A stretch of DNA of 64,000 bases from [Streptosporangium] indianense. Its GTDB lineage: Bacteria; Actinomycetota; Actinomycetes; Streptomycetales; Streptomycetaceae. Below, one piece after another: positions 50,346 through 59,087 of this stretch. A model generated the notes under the pieces. The model was given only the letters and a program-made list of their open reading frames with translations, was not told the DNA's origin and did not search any database. The stretch covers positions 19,917 to 83,916 of the forward strand of contig NZ_JAKEIO010000017.1 in assembly GCF_021474405.1 (NCBI RefSeq), read 5' to 3'. The first letter of the stretch is position 1. Each line of letters starts with the position of its first letter. A program made the translations under genes and the position numbers.

Positions 50346-51203
50346 TTGTTCACATCCGTCGACGACGTCTCCGCGCGCCTCGCCGAGGCCGGATACCTCG
50401 CGTCCCGGGCCGTCGCCACGACCGTCTTCCTCGCCGACCGGCTCGGCAAGCCGCTCCTGGTGGAGGGACCCGCCGGCGTCGGCAAGACGGAACTCGCCAA
50501 GGCCGTCGCCGAGGTCGCCGGGGCCCGGCTGGTCCGCCTGCAGTGCTACGAAGGGGTCGACGAGTCCCGCGCCCTGTACGAGTGGAACCACGCCAAGCAG
50601 CTCCTGCGCATCAGCGCGGGCCGCGACGAGACGTGGGACGAGGCCCGTACGGACATCTTCAGCGAGGAGTTCCTGCTCACCCGGCCGTTGCTGACGGCCA
50701 TCCGGGGCGACGACCCCAAGGTGCTGCTGATCGACGAGACGGACAAGGCGGACGTCGAGGTGGAGGGCCTGCTGCTGGAGGTGCTCAGCGACTTCCAGGT
50801 GACCGTCCCCGAACTGGGCACCATCACGGCGACGCGCCGCCCGTTCGTCGTCCTCACCTCCAACGCGAGCCGGGAGCTGTCCGAGGCGCTGCGCCGACGC
50901 TGCCTCTTCCTGCACATCGGGTTCCCCGAGGAGGAGCTGGAGCGCCGGATCGTACGGCTGAAGGTGCCGGGCCTCGACGAGACACTGGCCCGTTCGGTCG
51001 TCCGGGTCGTGGGCACGCTGCGGGCGATGGACCTGCGCAAGGAGCCGTCGGTCGCCGAGACCGTCGACTGGGCGCACACTCTGCTGGCGCTCGGCGCCGA
51101 GTCGCTGGACGAGACCGTCGTGCGGGCCACGCTCGGGGTGCTCCTCAAGCACCAGGACGACGTCCTCAAGGCGTCCGCCAAGCTCGACCTGGACGCCCTG
51201 TGA
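50346..51203 (+). CDS. MoxR/CoxD-type AAA+ ATPase
   Basis: This 285-aa AAA+ protein has Walker A GPAGVGKTELAKA, Walker B VLLIDETDKAD (family normally DEIDKA), sensor-1 VLTSNASRELSEAL and Arg-finger ALRRRCLF. It resembles CoxD and other MoxR proteins that mature metalloenzymes with a VWA partner. The TTG at 50346 is chosen because AGGAGG precedes it by 6 nt and because the encoded protein starts FTSVDDVS; an in-frame ATG at 50301 lacks a site. It overlaps the VWA gene by 4 nt (GTGA). Confidence 0.92.
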   Translation: MFTSVDDVSARLAEAGYLASRAVATTVFLADRLGKPLLVEGPAGVGKTELAKAVAEVAGARLVRLQCYEGVDESRALYEWNHAKQLLRISAGRDETWDEARTDIFSEEFLLTRPLLTAIRGDDPKVLLIDETDKADVEVEGLLLEVLSDFQVTVPELGTITATRRPFVVLTSNASRELSEALRRRCLFLHIGFPEEELERRIVRLKVPGLDETLARSVVRVVGTLRAMDLRKEPSVAETVDWAHTLLALGAESLDETVVRATLGVLLKHQDDVLKASAKLDLDAL

Positions 51204-52558
51204 CCACGCAGGCGGGCGTCGCCGAGCGGCTGACGTCCCTGGTCGGGGCGTTGCGCGCGCACGGTGTGCGGATCGGCACCGGCGAGACGGTCGACGCGGC
51301 ACGGGCCGTCGGGGAGCTCGGCCTCGCCGACCGGGAGCTGCTGCGGGAGGGAATCGCGGCGACGCTGCTGCACGGGCCCGCCCAACGGCAGGTGTTCGAC
51401 GCGGTCTTCGACCTGTACTTCCCGCGCGGGGTCGGCGGCCCGGAGCAGCCGGCGGCGGGGCGTGAGGAGCTGCGGGACCGGCTGGCCGACGCGCTGGCCG
51501 CCGACGACCGGGCGATGCTGGGCCGGCTGGCCATCGAGGCGGTCGACGGGTTCGGCGGGTACGGTTCCTCGCCGGAGTCGGACGGCTGGTCGTCGTACCA
51601 GGCACTCGAACGGCTGCGGCCGCAGACGCTGATGGCCCGCGTGCGGGACACCGTCCGTGGGCAGGGCGGCGCCACGGGGTTCACGGACCGGTTGCTGGAG
51701 GACGAGATCCGGCGGCGCATCGATGCCTTCCGCGCCCTGGTGGCCGCCGAGGCGCGGCGGCGGGTCGCCGAGCGGCGCGGCCGCGACGAGATCGCCCGGC
51801 GGGCGGTGGCCCCGACCGCGGACCGGCTCGACTTCCTGTTCGCCGGGCAGGACCGGCTCGCCGAGCTGCGCAGGACGGTGCAGCCCCTGGCGCGCAAGCT
51901 CGCGACCCGGCTGGCGGCCCGGCGTCGTCGCGCCGCGCGGGGCGCGATCGATCTGCGGCGGACCCTGCGCGGTTCGCTGTCGACGGGCGGAGTGCCGATG
52001 AAGCCCGTGCTGCGCGCACGGCGTCCCGCCCGGCCCGAGCTGGTGCTGCTGTGCGATGTGTCGGGGTCGGTCTCCGGCTTCTCCGATTTCACGATGCTGC
52101 TGGTGCAGGCGCTGCACGACCAGTTCAGCAAGGTGCGCGTGTTCGCCTTCGTCAACCGGATCGACGAGGTGACCGGGCTGCTGGAGCACGGGCGGGCCGA
52201 CCCGGAAGGGCTGGGCGCCCGCATCCAGGCGGAGGCGGCGGTCACGGGTTACCACGGCAGCAGCGACTACGGCATGGCGCTGGGCGAGTTCGCCGAGCGG
52301 TACGCGGACGCGGCCGGTTCCCGCACGACGGTGTTCGTCCTCGGTGACGCCCGTACGAACCGGAGCGACCCGAATCTGCCGGCCCTGCGGCAGATCGCCG
52401 AGCGCGCCCGTCGCGTCCACTGGCTCAACCCCGAGCAGCGCTCCCGCTGGGGTACGGGCGACTCGGTGGCGCCCGCCTACGCCGAGCTGGTCGAGATGCA
52501 CGAGTGCCGCAACGCCCGGCAGTTGAGCGCGCTGGTGGCGCGGCTGCTGCCGGTGTGA
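51200..52558 (+). CDS. VWA-domain CoxE-like protein, partner of the MoxR ATPase
   Basis: This 452-aa protein has an N-terminal helical region (1-250) with highly basic stretches such as RRRVAERRGRDEIARRAV. A von Willebrand factor A domain (about 275-440) carries the MIDAS motif DVSGS (LLCDVSGSVSGF) and a second Thr/Asp set (VLGDARTN). It is the usual partner of the CoxD-type ATPase and acts as chaperone for insertion of metal or assembly of target enzymes. No CO-dehydrogenase or other client genes are nearby, so the target is unknown. The end abuts the convergent SDR gene. Confidence 0.9.
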   Translation: MTTQAGVAERLTSLVGALRAHGVRIGTGETVDAARAVGELGLADRELLREGIAATLLHGPAQRQVFDAVFDLYFPRGVGGPEQPAAGREELRDRLADALAADDRAMLGRLAIEAVDGFGGYGSSPESDGWSSYQALERLRPQTLMARVRDTVRGQGGATGFTDRLLEDEIRRRIDAFRALVAAEARRRVAERRGRDEIARRAVAPTADRLDFLFAGQDRLAELRRTVQPLARKLATRLAARRRRAARGAIDLRRTLRGSLSTGGVPMKPVLRARRPARPELVLLCDVSGSVSGFSDFTMLLVQALHDQFSKVRVFAFVNRIDEVTGLLEHGRADPEGLGARIQAEAAVTGYHGSSDYGMALGEFAERYADAAGSRTTVFVLGDARTNRSDPNLPALRQIAERARRVHWLNPEQRSRWGTGDSVAPAYAELVEMHECRNARQLSALVARLLPV

Positions 52559-53263
52559 TCAGGCGGCGGCGAGCTGCGGGTAGAGGGCGGCGGGGTCGCC
52601 CGCCAGTCCGGCCTTGACCTGCCGCGACAGGTCGTCGGCGAGGACCTCGTAGGCGCCGGACGCGATGCCGTCGAGGGCCTGGGCCGCGACGGAGCGGGCG
52701 GTGGACTTGGGCGCGTCGACCCCGGCGGTCATGTCCGTGTCGACGTAGCCGACATGGAGGCCGGTGACGTCGATCCCGCGCGGCTTCAGGTCCAGGCGCA
52801 GCGAGTTGGTCTGTGACCAGAACGCGGCTTTGGAGGCGCTGTAGGAGCCGGCCAGGCCGATCCAGGACAGCACGGAGTGGACGTTGAGGATGTGACCGCC
52901 GCCGTTGCGTTCGATGACGGGGACGAAGGCCCGGGTCACCAGGAGCGGCCCGTAGAAGTTGGTCTCGAACTCGCGGCGCACGTCCTCGACGGGCGAGTCG
53001 AGGAAGTTCGCGTTCACCGACGCGCCGGCGTTGTTGAGCAGCAGGGTGACGTCCTGTGCCCGCTCGGCCGCCGCGGCGACGGACGCGGGGTCGGTCACCT
53101 CCAGCGCCAGCGGCACGGCGTCGGGGTGCGTGACGGTGCGCGGGTCGCGGGCCGTCGCGTACACCTTCCGCGCGCCTCGCTCGTACAGGGCCTCGACCAG
53201 CGCCCGGCCGATGCCGCGGCTGCCGCCGGTGACCAGGGCGACGGAACCTTGGATGGCGGTCAT
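52559..53263 (-). CDS. SDR-family oxidoreductase under TetR control
   Basis: This 234-aa short SDR has TGGSRGIGRALVEALYERGA, NNAGASVNA, Ser (VHSVLSW) and Tyr-x3-Lys (YSASK). It is shorter than the average classical SDR, with a compact C-terminus. Two AAACCGATCGGTTT palindromes, 31 bp apart, lie 28-74 nt upstream of the start, matching the operator of the TetR gene at 49579. Substrate is unknown; the repression pattern suggests an enzyme induced by the TetR ligand. Confidence 0.92.
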   Translation of the reverse strand: MTAIQGSVALVTGGSRGIGRALVEALYERGARKVYATARDPRTVTHPDAVPLALEVTDPASVAAAAERAQDVTLLLNNAGASVNANFLDSPVEDVRREFETNFYGPLLVTRAFVPVIERNGGGHILNVHSVLSWIGLAGSYSASKAAFWSQTNSLRLDLKPRGIDVTGLHVGYVDTDMTAGVDAPKSTARSVAAQALDGIASGAYEVLADDLSRQVKAGLAGDPAALYPQLAAA

Positions 53264-53290
53264 GGGAGTCCCTCTCTTCGCTCACAGCTC

Positions 53291-53337
53291 GGAAACCGAT
53301 CGGTTTCCCATGCCGGGAAGCGTAAACCGATCGGTTT
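53291..53337. promoter_or_regulatory. Double TetR operator upstream of the SDR gene
   Basis: GGAAACCGATCGGTTTCC (53291-53308, an 18-bp perfect palindrome) and AAACCGATCGGTTT (53324-53337). The core centres are 31 bp apart, about three helical turns, so two dimers could bind on one face of the DNA. Confidence 0.88.
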
Positions 53338-53359
53338 CCGAGAGCAAGGGCAGGACTCG

Positions 53360-53719
53360 CTACTCCTGCTTCGCGTACTCCTTCGCCGTCTGTCCCTCGA
53401 AGTCGTAGACCACGACCTGCTCGTCACCCACGACCCAGGCGTCATGGCCGGGCGAGACGACGAAGACGTCGCCGGGACCGACTTCGGCCTCCCCGCCGTC
53501 GTCCATGCGGATGTGCATGCGGCCCTGTGCCATGTAGCAGTAGTGGTGCATCTGGCAGGTCGAGGTGCCCGCGATCGGGGCCAGGGACTCCGTCCAGCGC
53601 CAGCCGGGCTCGAAGGTGGCCACCGCGAAGTCGAGCTCCGTCATGTGGATGGCTTCGAGGTGGCCGCGGGGGAAATCACGCCGTTCATCGGGCTTGTCGA
53701 GCGTCTTCACTTCCAGCAT
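53360..53719 (-). CDS. Cupin-domain protein
   Basis: This 119-aa single cupin contains CQMHHYCYMAQGRMHIRMDDGGEAEVGPGDVFVVSPGHDAWVVGDEQVVVYDFEG, with the metal-ligand His pair (MHHYCY) and the G-D-x-x-x-x-P-G-H-D pattern of motif 2. It could bind or sense a small molecule. It lies upstream of the double operator on the same strand as the SDR, and might be transcribed with it. It reads into the operator region without a strong terminator. Confidence 0.82.
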   Translation of the reverse strand: MLEVKTLDKPDERRDFPRGHLEAIHMTELDFAVATFEPGWRWTESLAPIAGTSTCQMHHYCYMAQGRMHIRMDDGGEAEVGPGDVFVVSPGHDAWVVGDEQVVVYDFEGQTAKEYAKQE

Positions 53720-53858
53720 GACGCGCTCCCTTCCGGCCGCGACGCACCGCGGCCGGGGCCGGCTCTCCCCGGGCCCTGGACACCGCGGTGGGCGGCCGGC
53801 CCGCTACTACTCAATCGTCCGCCTCGCCACCTGGGGCCGCCATTCGGGGAACGCCCCC

Positions 53859-54836
53859 TCAGCCGCCGCTGCCGCAGAGCTCGGCGAAGCGCCCGGCGTC
53901 GACGTTTCCACCGGAGACGACGACACCGACGCGGCGCGGCAGTGCGCCCGCCCGGCCGGTGAGCAGGGCCGCCAGAGGCGTCGCGCCACTCGGCTCGACG
54001 ACGATCTTCAGACGCTCGAAGGCGAACCGCATCGCGTCCCGGATCTCGTCGTCGGTGACCAGGACGACCTCGTCGAGGAGCCGCCTGTTGACCGAGAACG
54101 TCAGCTCACCCGGGGTGTGCAGGGCCTGGCCGTCGGCGATGGTCCGCGGGACGGGGATACTGACGCGCCGGCCCGCCTCCAGGGAGCGTTTCGTGTCGTC
54201 CCCCGCCTCCGGCTCGACGCCCACGGTCCGGATGCCGGGGTGCAGGCCCTTGGCCGCCGTGGCACTGCCCGCCATCAGCCCGCCGCCACCGACCGGTGTC
54301 AGCAGCGCGCCCAACTCCCCGGTTTCCTCCAGCAGTTCGAGGGCGGCCGTGCCCTGCCCCGCCATGACGTGGGGGTGTTCGTAGGGCGGGATGAGCGCCA
54401 GGCCCCGCTCGGCGGCGAGGGCCTCGCCGATCGCGACCCTGTCTTCGGTGTAGCGGTCGTACGTGACGATCTCGGCGCCGTAGCCGACCGTGGCGGCCCG
54501 TTTCGACGGCGGCGCGTCCTCCGGCATGACGATGACGGCGGTCGTGCCCAGCTCCCGGGCGGCCAGGGCGACGGCCTGCGCGTGGTTGCCGGACGAGTAG
54601 GCGGCGACGCCGCGGGACAGCTGCTCGGGGGTGAGGCGGGAGACGGCGTTGTAGGCGCCGCGGAACTTGAAGGCGCCCACGCGCTGGAAGTTCTCGCACT
54701 TGAGGAAGACCTCGGCTCCGGCGAGCGCGTCCAGCGTACGGGAGCGCAGCACGGGCGTGCGGTGGGCGACGCCCTTGAGCCGTGCCGCGGCGTCCCGGAC
54801 GTCGTCGAGGGTGACCGGTGGGGTCGTGGTCGTCAC
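53859..54836 (-). CDS. Threonine/serine dehydratase-like PLP enzyme
   Basis: This 325-aa fold-type II PLP enzyme has ALKFRG-like FKFRGAYNAV with the Schiff-base Lys and SSGNHAQAVALAA for the phosphate loop. PVGGGGLMAG is the Gly-rich PLP-phosphate site. It lacks the C-terminal regulatory ACT domain, so it is a catabolic threonine ammonia-lyase, serine racemase or L-threo-3-hydroxyaspartate ammonia-lyase. The GTG start overlaps the stop of the YheO-type regulator (GTGA), so they form one operon. The regulator's presence supports an amino-acid degradation role. Confidence 0.88.
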   Translation of the reverse strand: MTTTTPPVTLDDVRDAAARLKGVAHRTPVLRSRTLDALAGAEVFLKCENFQRVGAFKFRGAYNAVSRLTPEQLSRGVAAYSSGNHAQAVALAARELGTTAVIVMPEDAPPSKRAATVGYGAEIVTYDRYTEDRVAIGEALAAERGLALIPPYEHPHVMAGQGTAALELLEETGELGALLTPVGGGGLMAGSATAAKGLHPGIRTVGVEPEAGDDTKRSLEAGRRVSIPVPRTIADGQALHTPGELTFSVNRRLLDEVVLVTDDEIRDAMRFAFERLKIVVEPSGATPLAALLTGRAGALPRRVGVVVSGGNVDAGRFAELCGSGG

Positions 54837-55513
54837 GTGGAGCCTCCGGTGGAAGTGTCGTGGGCGGCCCTGGCGCGGGCCAGGTAGTTGTAGGCGGAGG
54901 CGCGGGAGATGCCGAGCCGGGCGGCGACCTGTTCGACGGCGCCGCGTACGGCGAACACCCCACGGGCGTCCAGCCCGTCGAACAGCTCCACGCGCTCCGC
55001 ACGGTCCAACTCCGCCCAGCTGCCCCGCTGCTTGGACCGGTGGGCGTCGACGAGGGCGTCGACCACGGAGTCGATGTCGTTGCCGAAGGTGGTGGTGGGC
55101 AGCTCCGCCGAGGCGGCGCCGAGGCCGGCGAGCGCGCCGAGCAGGTCGTGGACCCGGGTGACGGCACCGACGTCCACGTTGACGCACAGGGCGCCGAACA
55201 CGGCTCCGGTGGAGTCCCGGAGCAGCATCGTGGAGGACTTCACCAGCGTCCCGTCGCGGGTGCGGGTGACGTAGTTCAGCTCGTCGGACGCCGCGGCGCC
55301 GCGGGCGAGGACCCGCATGCCGATCTCGCTCATGGCGCCGCCGACCTGCCGCCCGGTCACCGCTCCGGCCACGGCGACCACCGACTTCTCCGGGTGCCGG
55401 TAGTCGTGCAGCACGACGTCGCAGACCGGCCCGAAGGTCGCGGCGATCCCTTCGACGACCGGCTTCAGCGCGGCGAGGATCGCGTCCCGCTCAGCGTCCG
55501 GACCGTTGTCCAT
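54833..55513 (-). CDS. YheO-type PAS/HTH transcriptional regulator (DauR-like)
   Basis: This 226-aa protein has an N-terminal YheO-like PAS domain (about 10-120: FGPVCDVVLHDYRHPEKSVVAVAGAVTGRQVGG; KSSTMLLRDSTGAVFGALCVNVDV). A C-terminal HTH_22/DauR-like domain contains ELFDGLDARGVFAVRGAVEQVAARLGISRASAYNYLARAR. It is encoded with the dehydratase immediately downstream, as in several amino-acid-degradation regulators of this type. ATG 55513 is preferred over an upstream GTG (55519). Confidence 0.88.
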   Translation of the reverse strand: MDNGPDAERDAILAALKPVVEGIAATFGPVCDVVLHDYRHPEKSVVAVAGAVTGRQVGGAMSEIGMRVLARGAAASDELNYVTRTRDGTLVKSSTMLLRDSTGAVFGALCVNVDVGAVTRVHDLLGALAGLGAASAELPTTTFGNDIDSVVDALVDAHRSKQRGSWAELDRAERVELFDGLDARGVFAVRGAVEQVAARLGISRASAYNYLARARAAHDTSTGGST

Positions 55514-56045
55514 GCCCACCCCCCTTTCACCCTCATCACTTTAGACCACACGTCCAGGAGTTGGATAGACAGTCCAAACAATCTCATCAGTCGGCAATGG
55601 TTTTCACATGACTTCGGCCGTCACCCGCATGTGACATGGGTTCCGATCTGGTGTGATGTCCGCCGATCACCCCTGTGCCGCACGCGCGGCGCGCGGTGGT
55701 ACGAGCGGCTTGGCGTGCGAGCCGAGATCCCGGCAGCGGCCGGTCCAGGACGCACAGGTCGGCGGCCCGGCCCGGTGCGAAGGGCGCGTCGGAACCGGCA
55801 CGGCCCCCGGCCGACTCGGGGCGGCGCAGTTCGGCCGGTCCCTTGCGGACGTCGTCGGCGGAGCCGCCCATCGAAGAGGCCGCTCCCACTTCGTCAACGG
55901 CATAAAAGTTGCCGGCGGAGGTCACCCTGGCCTGAGGCGGGCCACGGCCCCCGCCGCCGGCGACGTGTGCTCCGGACATGCGTCGTTCCCCGGCCGGCGG
56001 GAGCCTGGTGATGTAGGCACGGGCACGCGTCCCGAGGAGATCGTC
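55514..56045. other. 532-nt intergenic region with a possible amidohydrolase remnant
   Basis: I see no intact gene between the regulator and the flavoenzyme. On the minus strand, about 55734-55835 reads SDAPFAPGRAADLCVLDRPL. It resembles the conserved C-terminal end of amidohydrolases (APGxxADLVVLD), but surrounding sequence does not extend the match. It may be the relic of a gene. A promoter for the flavoenzyme must lie in the last 200 nt. Confidence 0.35.
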
Positions 56046-57428
56046 ATGGACACCGCCACCCTGGAAGACATGCGCACCACGCTGCGGGGGCCGGTGATCG
56101 GCCCACGGGACGACGGCTACGACCAGGCCCGCAAGATCTACAACGCGATGATCGACAAACGGCCCGCCGCCCTCGTGCCCTGCACGGACACCGCCGACGT
56201 GATGGCCGCGGTCGGCTACGTCCGCGACCACGGCCTGGAACTCGCCGTGCGGGGCGGCGGGCACAGCGGCCCCGGCCTGTGCCTGGTGGACGACGGAGTG
56301 ACCATCGACCTCTCGCCGATGCGCTGGGTGCGGGTCGACCCGGAGGCGCGGACCGCCGAGGTCGGCGGCGGCAGCCACCTCGGCGACCTCGATCACGCCA
56401 CCCAGGCGTTCGGTCTCGCCACCCCCACCGGCATCATCTCCATGACGGGCGTCGGGGGCCTGACCCTCGGCGGCGGCCACGGCTACCTCACCCGCAAGTA
56501 CGGGCTGACCGTGGACAACCTGATCGCCGCGGACGTGGTGCTGGCCGACGGCAGCTTCGTCACCACGAACGAGACCGAACACCCTGACCTCTTCTGGGCC
56601 CTGCGGGGTGGCGGCGGCAATTTCGGCATCGCGACCTCCCTCACCTACCGGCTGCACCCGGTGGGCACGGTCGGGGTCGGGGTGACGGTCTGGCCGGTCG
56701 ACAGCACCCGTGAAGTGCTCGCCTGGTACCGCGAATTCCTCCCGCAGGCGCCCGAGGACGTCTACGGCTTCTTCGCCGTCCTCGTCGTCCCGCCCGGCCC
56801 GCCCTTCCCCGAGGAACTCCACGGCAAGAAGGTGTGCGGCATCGTGTGGTGCTGCACGGGTGACCTCGACGGGCTCGACGACACCCTCTCGGTGGTGAAC
56901 GACGCGGGCCGGCCCGCCTTCCACTTCACCACGCCGATGCCGTACGACGCGTTTCAGGGCATGTTCGACGAACTGATCCCGACCGGCTACCAGTGGTACT
57001 GGCGGGGCGACTTCTTCGACCGCATCCCCGACGCCGCCCTGGACGTGCACCTCGAGTACGGCCGGAGCAATCCCACGCCGCTGTCGCTCATGCACCTCTA
57101 CCCGGTCGACGGAGCCGCCCACCGGGTCGGCCCCGACGACACCGCGTGGAGCTACCGGGACGCGCTCTGGTCCGGCGTGTTCGCCGGTGTCGATCCCGAC
57201 CCGGCCAACGCCGACACGATCAGGCGGTGGTGCGTGGGCTACCAGGAGGCCCTGCACCCGTACTCGATGGGCGCCTCGTACGTGAACTTCATGGGCGCGG
57301 GCGAGGGTCAGGAACGGGTCCGGGCGACGTACCGCGACCACTACGACCGGCTCGCCCAGGTCAAGCGGACCTACGACCCGGACAACCTCTTCCACGCCAA
57401 CCAGAACATCGAACCGGCGCGCGCCTGA
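56046..57428 (+). CDS. FAD-linked oxidase of the berberine-bridge/VAO family
   Basis: This 460-aa flavoprotein has VRGGGHSGPGLCLVDDGVTIDLSPM, with the His expected to form the 8-alpha-N1-histidyl-FAD link. VGGLTLGGGHGYLTRKYGLTVDNLIAADVVLADG and LFWALRGGGGNFGIAT define the FAD domain (about 35-205). The C-terminal BBE module YNYxxx-like ends NLFHANQNIEPA. No signal peptide is evident, unlike plant members. It would oxidise an alcohol, sugar or alkaloid-like substrate; the substrate is unknown. ATG follows GAGGAG. Confidence 0.92.
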   Translation: MDTATLEDMRTTLRGPVIGPRDDGYDQARKIYNAMIDKRPAALVPCTDTADVMAAVGYVRDHGLELAVRGGGHSGPGLCLVDDGVTIDLSPMRWVRVDPEARTAEVGGGSHLGDLDHATQAFGLATPTGIISMTGVGGLTLGGGHGYLTRKYGLTVDNLIAADVVLADGSFVTTNETEHPDLFWALRGGGGNFGIATSLTYRLHPVGTVGVGVTVWPVDSTREVLAWYREFLPQAPEDVYGFFAVLVVPPGPPFPEELHGKKVCGIVWCCTGDLDGLDDTLSVVNDAGRPAFHFTTPMPYDAFQGMFDELIPTGYQWYWRGDFFDRIPDAALDVHLEYGRSNPTPLSLMHLYPVDGAAHRVGPDDTAWSYRDALWSGVFAGVDPDPANADTIRRWCVGYQEALHPYSMGASYVNFMGAGEGQERVRATYRDHYDRLAQVKRTYDPDNLFHANQNIEPARA

Positions 57429-57496
57429 CAGACGGGTGGCCGAAACTCCCCGCCGGCCGGGTACGTCTTCTCAAGGGCTGAGCCAGTGACGTCGCG

Positions 57497-57973
57497 TCAG
57501 TGGTGGGCGTGGACCACCGCGTGTCCCAGGCCGCGGCCGATCATCCACTTGTTGACCGGGGCGGTGATCAGGAAGGCGACCGCGAAGCCGCCGAGGAGGG
57601 CGGACCAGAAGAGTCCGTCGGACAGGTGGGCGTCCATCGCGCCGGGGGTGAGGGCGATGATCGCGTTGTCCACGAGTTCCATGACCGCGATGGAGACCGT
57701 GTCCGCGGCGAGGGCGACCCGGATCGCGGCCCGCAGACCGAGGCCGGCCCGCAGGACCGCGAACAGGGTGAACGAGTAACCGAAGAGGAACGCGAGCCCG
57801 ATCGCCAGCACCATGGTGGGCACGTTGCCCCACCCCAGGGCGGTGCCGATCACCATGCCGAGGATCTCGCCCAGGGCGCACCCGGTCAGACAGTGCAGCG
57901 TCGCCTTGACGGCGGTCCCCCAGGACGCGGTCCCGTGCGGCTGCTTCTCGGGTTCATGAGCGGTGTGGTCCAT
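57497..57973 (-). CDS. DUF4396 membrane protein with His-rich ends, probably copper-responsive
   Basis: This 158-aa protein has about four membrane helices (ATLHCLTGCALGEILGMVIG; VPTMVLAIGLAFLFGYSFTLFAVL; FWSALLGGFAVAFLITAPV and a shorter one) and a DUF4396 core. The N-terminal HTAHEPEKQPHG and C-terminal HAVVHAHH are rich in histidine, consistent with metal contact. A CsoR-type inverted repeat lies 13-29 nt upstream. ATG 57973 is chosen; GTG 57982 is an alternative. A role in copper homeostasis is inferred. Confidence 0.78.
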   Translation of the reverse strand: MDHTAHEPEKQPHGTASWGTAVKATLHCLTGCALGEILGMVIGTALGWGNVPTMVLAIGLAFLFGYSFTLFAVLRAGLGLRAAIRVALAADTVSIAVMELVDNAIIALTPGAMDAHLSDGLFWSALLGGFAVAFLITAPVNKWMIGRGLGHAVVHAHH

Positions 57974-57985
57974 GACTCCCACTAT

Positions 57986-58002
57986 ATACCCCCCAGGGGT
58001 AT
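57986..58002. promoter_or_regulatory. CsoR-like operator ATACCCC-CCA-GGGGTAT
   Basis: A perfect 7+7 bp inverted repeat with a 3-nt spacer matches the TAC-C-tract/G-tract-GTA style of CsoR/RcnR operators. It lies immediately upstream of the DUF4396 gene and also 94 nt upstream of the divergent SDR gene, so it could control either. Confidence 0.65.
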
Positions 58003-58095
58003 CTGGGCGAGAGGTCGGACCCTACCTCGCGGGCGGGTCGTCCGCTCTCCGGCACCGCCCGCGGGCGGTCCCATGATCGACTTAGAGTGGTCGCC

Positions 58096-58938
58096 ATGAC
58101 GACACACCCGGCCCCAGCCCCCGATCCCGCCCGGCCGAACGGGGCGTCCACGCCGTCCCGGGACGTCCGGGACTACCTCTCCGGACTGTTCTCGCTGGAG
58201 GGCAGGACCGCGGTGGTCACCGGGGGCAGTTCCGGCATCGGCCGCGCCATCACCGGCGCCCTCGCACGCGCCGGGGCGAGCGTCGTGGTCGTGGCACGTG
58301 GCGAGGCCGGCCTGGCCGCGACGGTCGAGGAGCTGACGGCCGAGGGCTGCCGTGCCGCCTGGGTCGGCGCGGATCTGAGCACCCGCGCGGGCGTGCGGAC
58401 CGCCGCCGAGCGGGCGGTCGAGGCGTTCGGGGAGCCCGACATCCTCGTCAACAGCGCCGGGATCAACCTGCGTCCGCCGATGGACGAACTCGGCGAGGAC
58501 GTCTGGGACGCCACGATGGCCGTCAACCTGGAGGCGCCGTTCCTGCTCGGGCAGCGCTTCGGCCCCGGGATGGCGGAGCGGGGCCACGGACGGATCATCC
58601 ACATCAGCTCCCAGCAGGCCCACCGCGCGTTCGTCCAGAGCGGGGCCTACGGCGCCTCCAAGGGCGGCCTCGAGGCGTTGACGCGCTCCCAGGCCGAGGC
58701 ATGGTCGCCACGCGGCGTCACCTGCAACCTCCTCGTGCCGGGCTTCGTCATGACACCGCTCAACGCCCGGCTGTCGTCGGACCCGGAGAAGGTGGCCGCC
58801 CTCGCCGCCCGGACGATGATCGGGCGCAACGGTCTCGCGGAGGACTTCGCGGGCGCGGCGGTCTTCCTGGCGAGCGGGGCGTCCGCCTACGTCACCGGGC
58901 AGTCGGTCTTCGTCGACGGCGGACTGTCCGTCCACTGA
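58096..58938 (+). CDS. SDR-family oxidoreductase (gluconate 5-dehydrogenase-like)
   Basis: This 280-aa classical SDR has a 25-residue Pro-rich N-terminal extension, then TGGSSGIGRAITGALARAGA, NSAGINLRPP, Ser (ISSQQAHRA) and Tyr-x3-Lys (YGASKGG). Segments FSLEGRTAVVTGG and VTGQSVFVDGGLSVH resemble gluconate 5-dehydrogenase-like members, but substrate is not proven. The ATG at 58096 follows a weak site. It may share the CsoR-like intergenic region with the DUF4396 gene. Confidence 0.9.
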   Translation: MTTHPAPAPDPARPNGASTPSRDVRDYLSGLFSLEGRTAVVTGGSSGIGRAITGALARAGASVVVVARGEAGLAATVEELTAEGCRAAWVGADLSTRAGVRTAAERAVEAFGEPDILVNSAGINLRPPMDELGEDVWDATMAVNLEAPFLLGQRFGPGMAERGHGRIIHISSQQAHRAFVQSGAYGASKGGLEALTRSQAEAWSPRGVTCNLLVPGFVMTPLNARLSSDPEKVAALAARTMIGRNGLAEDFAGAAVFLASGASAYVTGQSVFVDGGLSVH

Positions 58939-59087
58939 CGGCGGACCGCCCCTCCCGCTGACGGCGGACTGTCCGTCACCGGGGCCCCGCGTCGGCGGGG
59001 AGTCCCCCGGACGGGAGGCAGCCGACGGGCGATGGCCGGTGCTCGGTGTCACGCTGGGCACAGGACCCGCGGAAGGGAAGCATCGCC

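Noticed and set aside
58915..58977. Direct repeat GACGGCGGACTGTCCGTC at the end of the SDR gene and 45 bp downstream
   Set aside because: A short local duplication covering the 3' end and trailer. No boundary features of a mobile element or attachment site are present.
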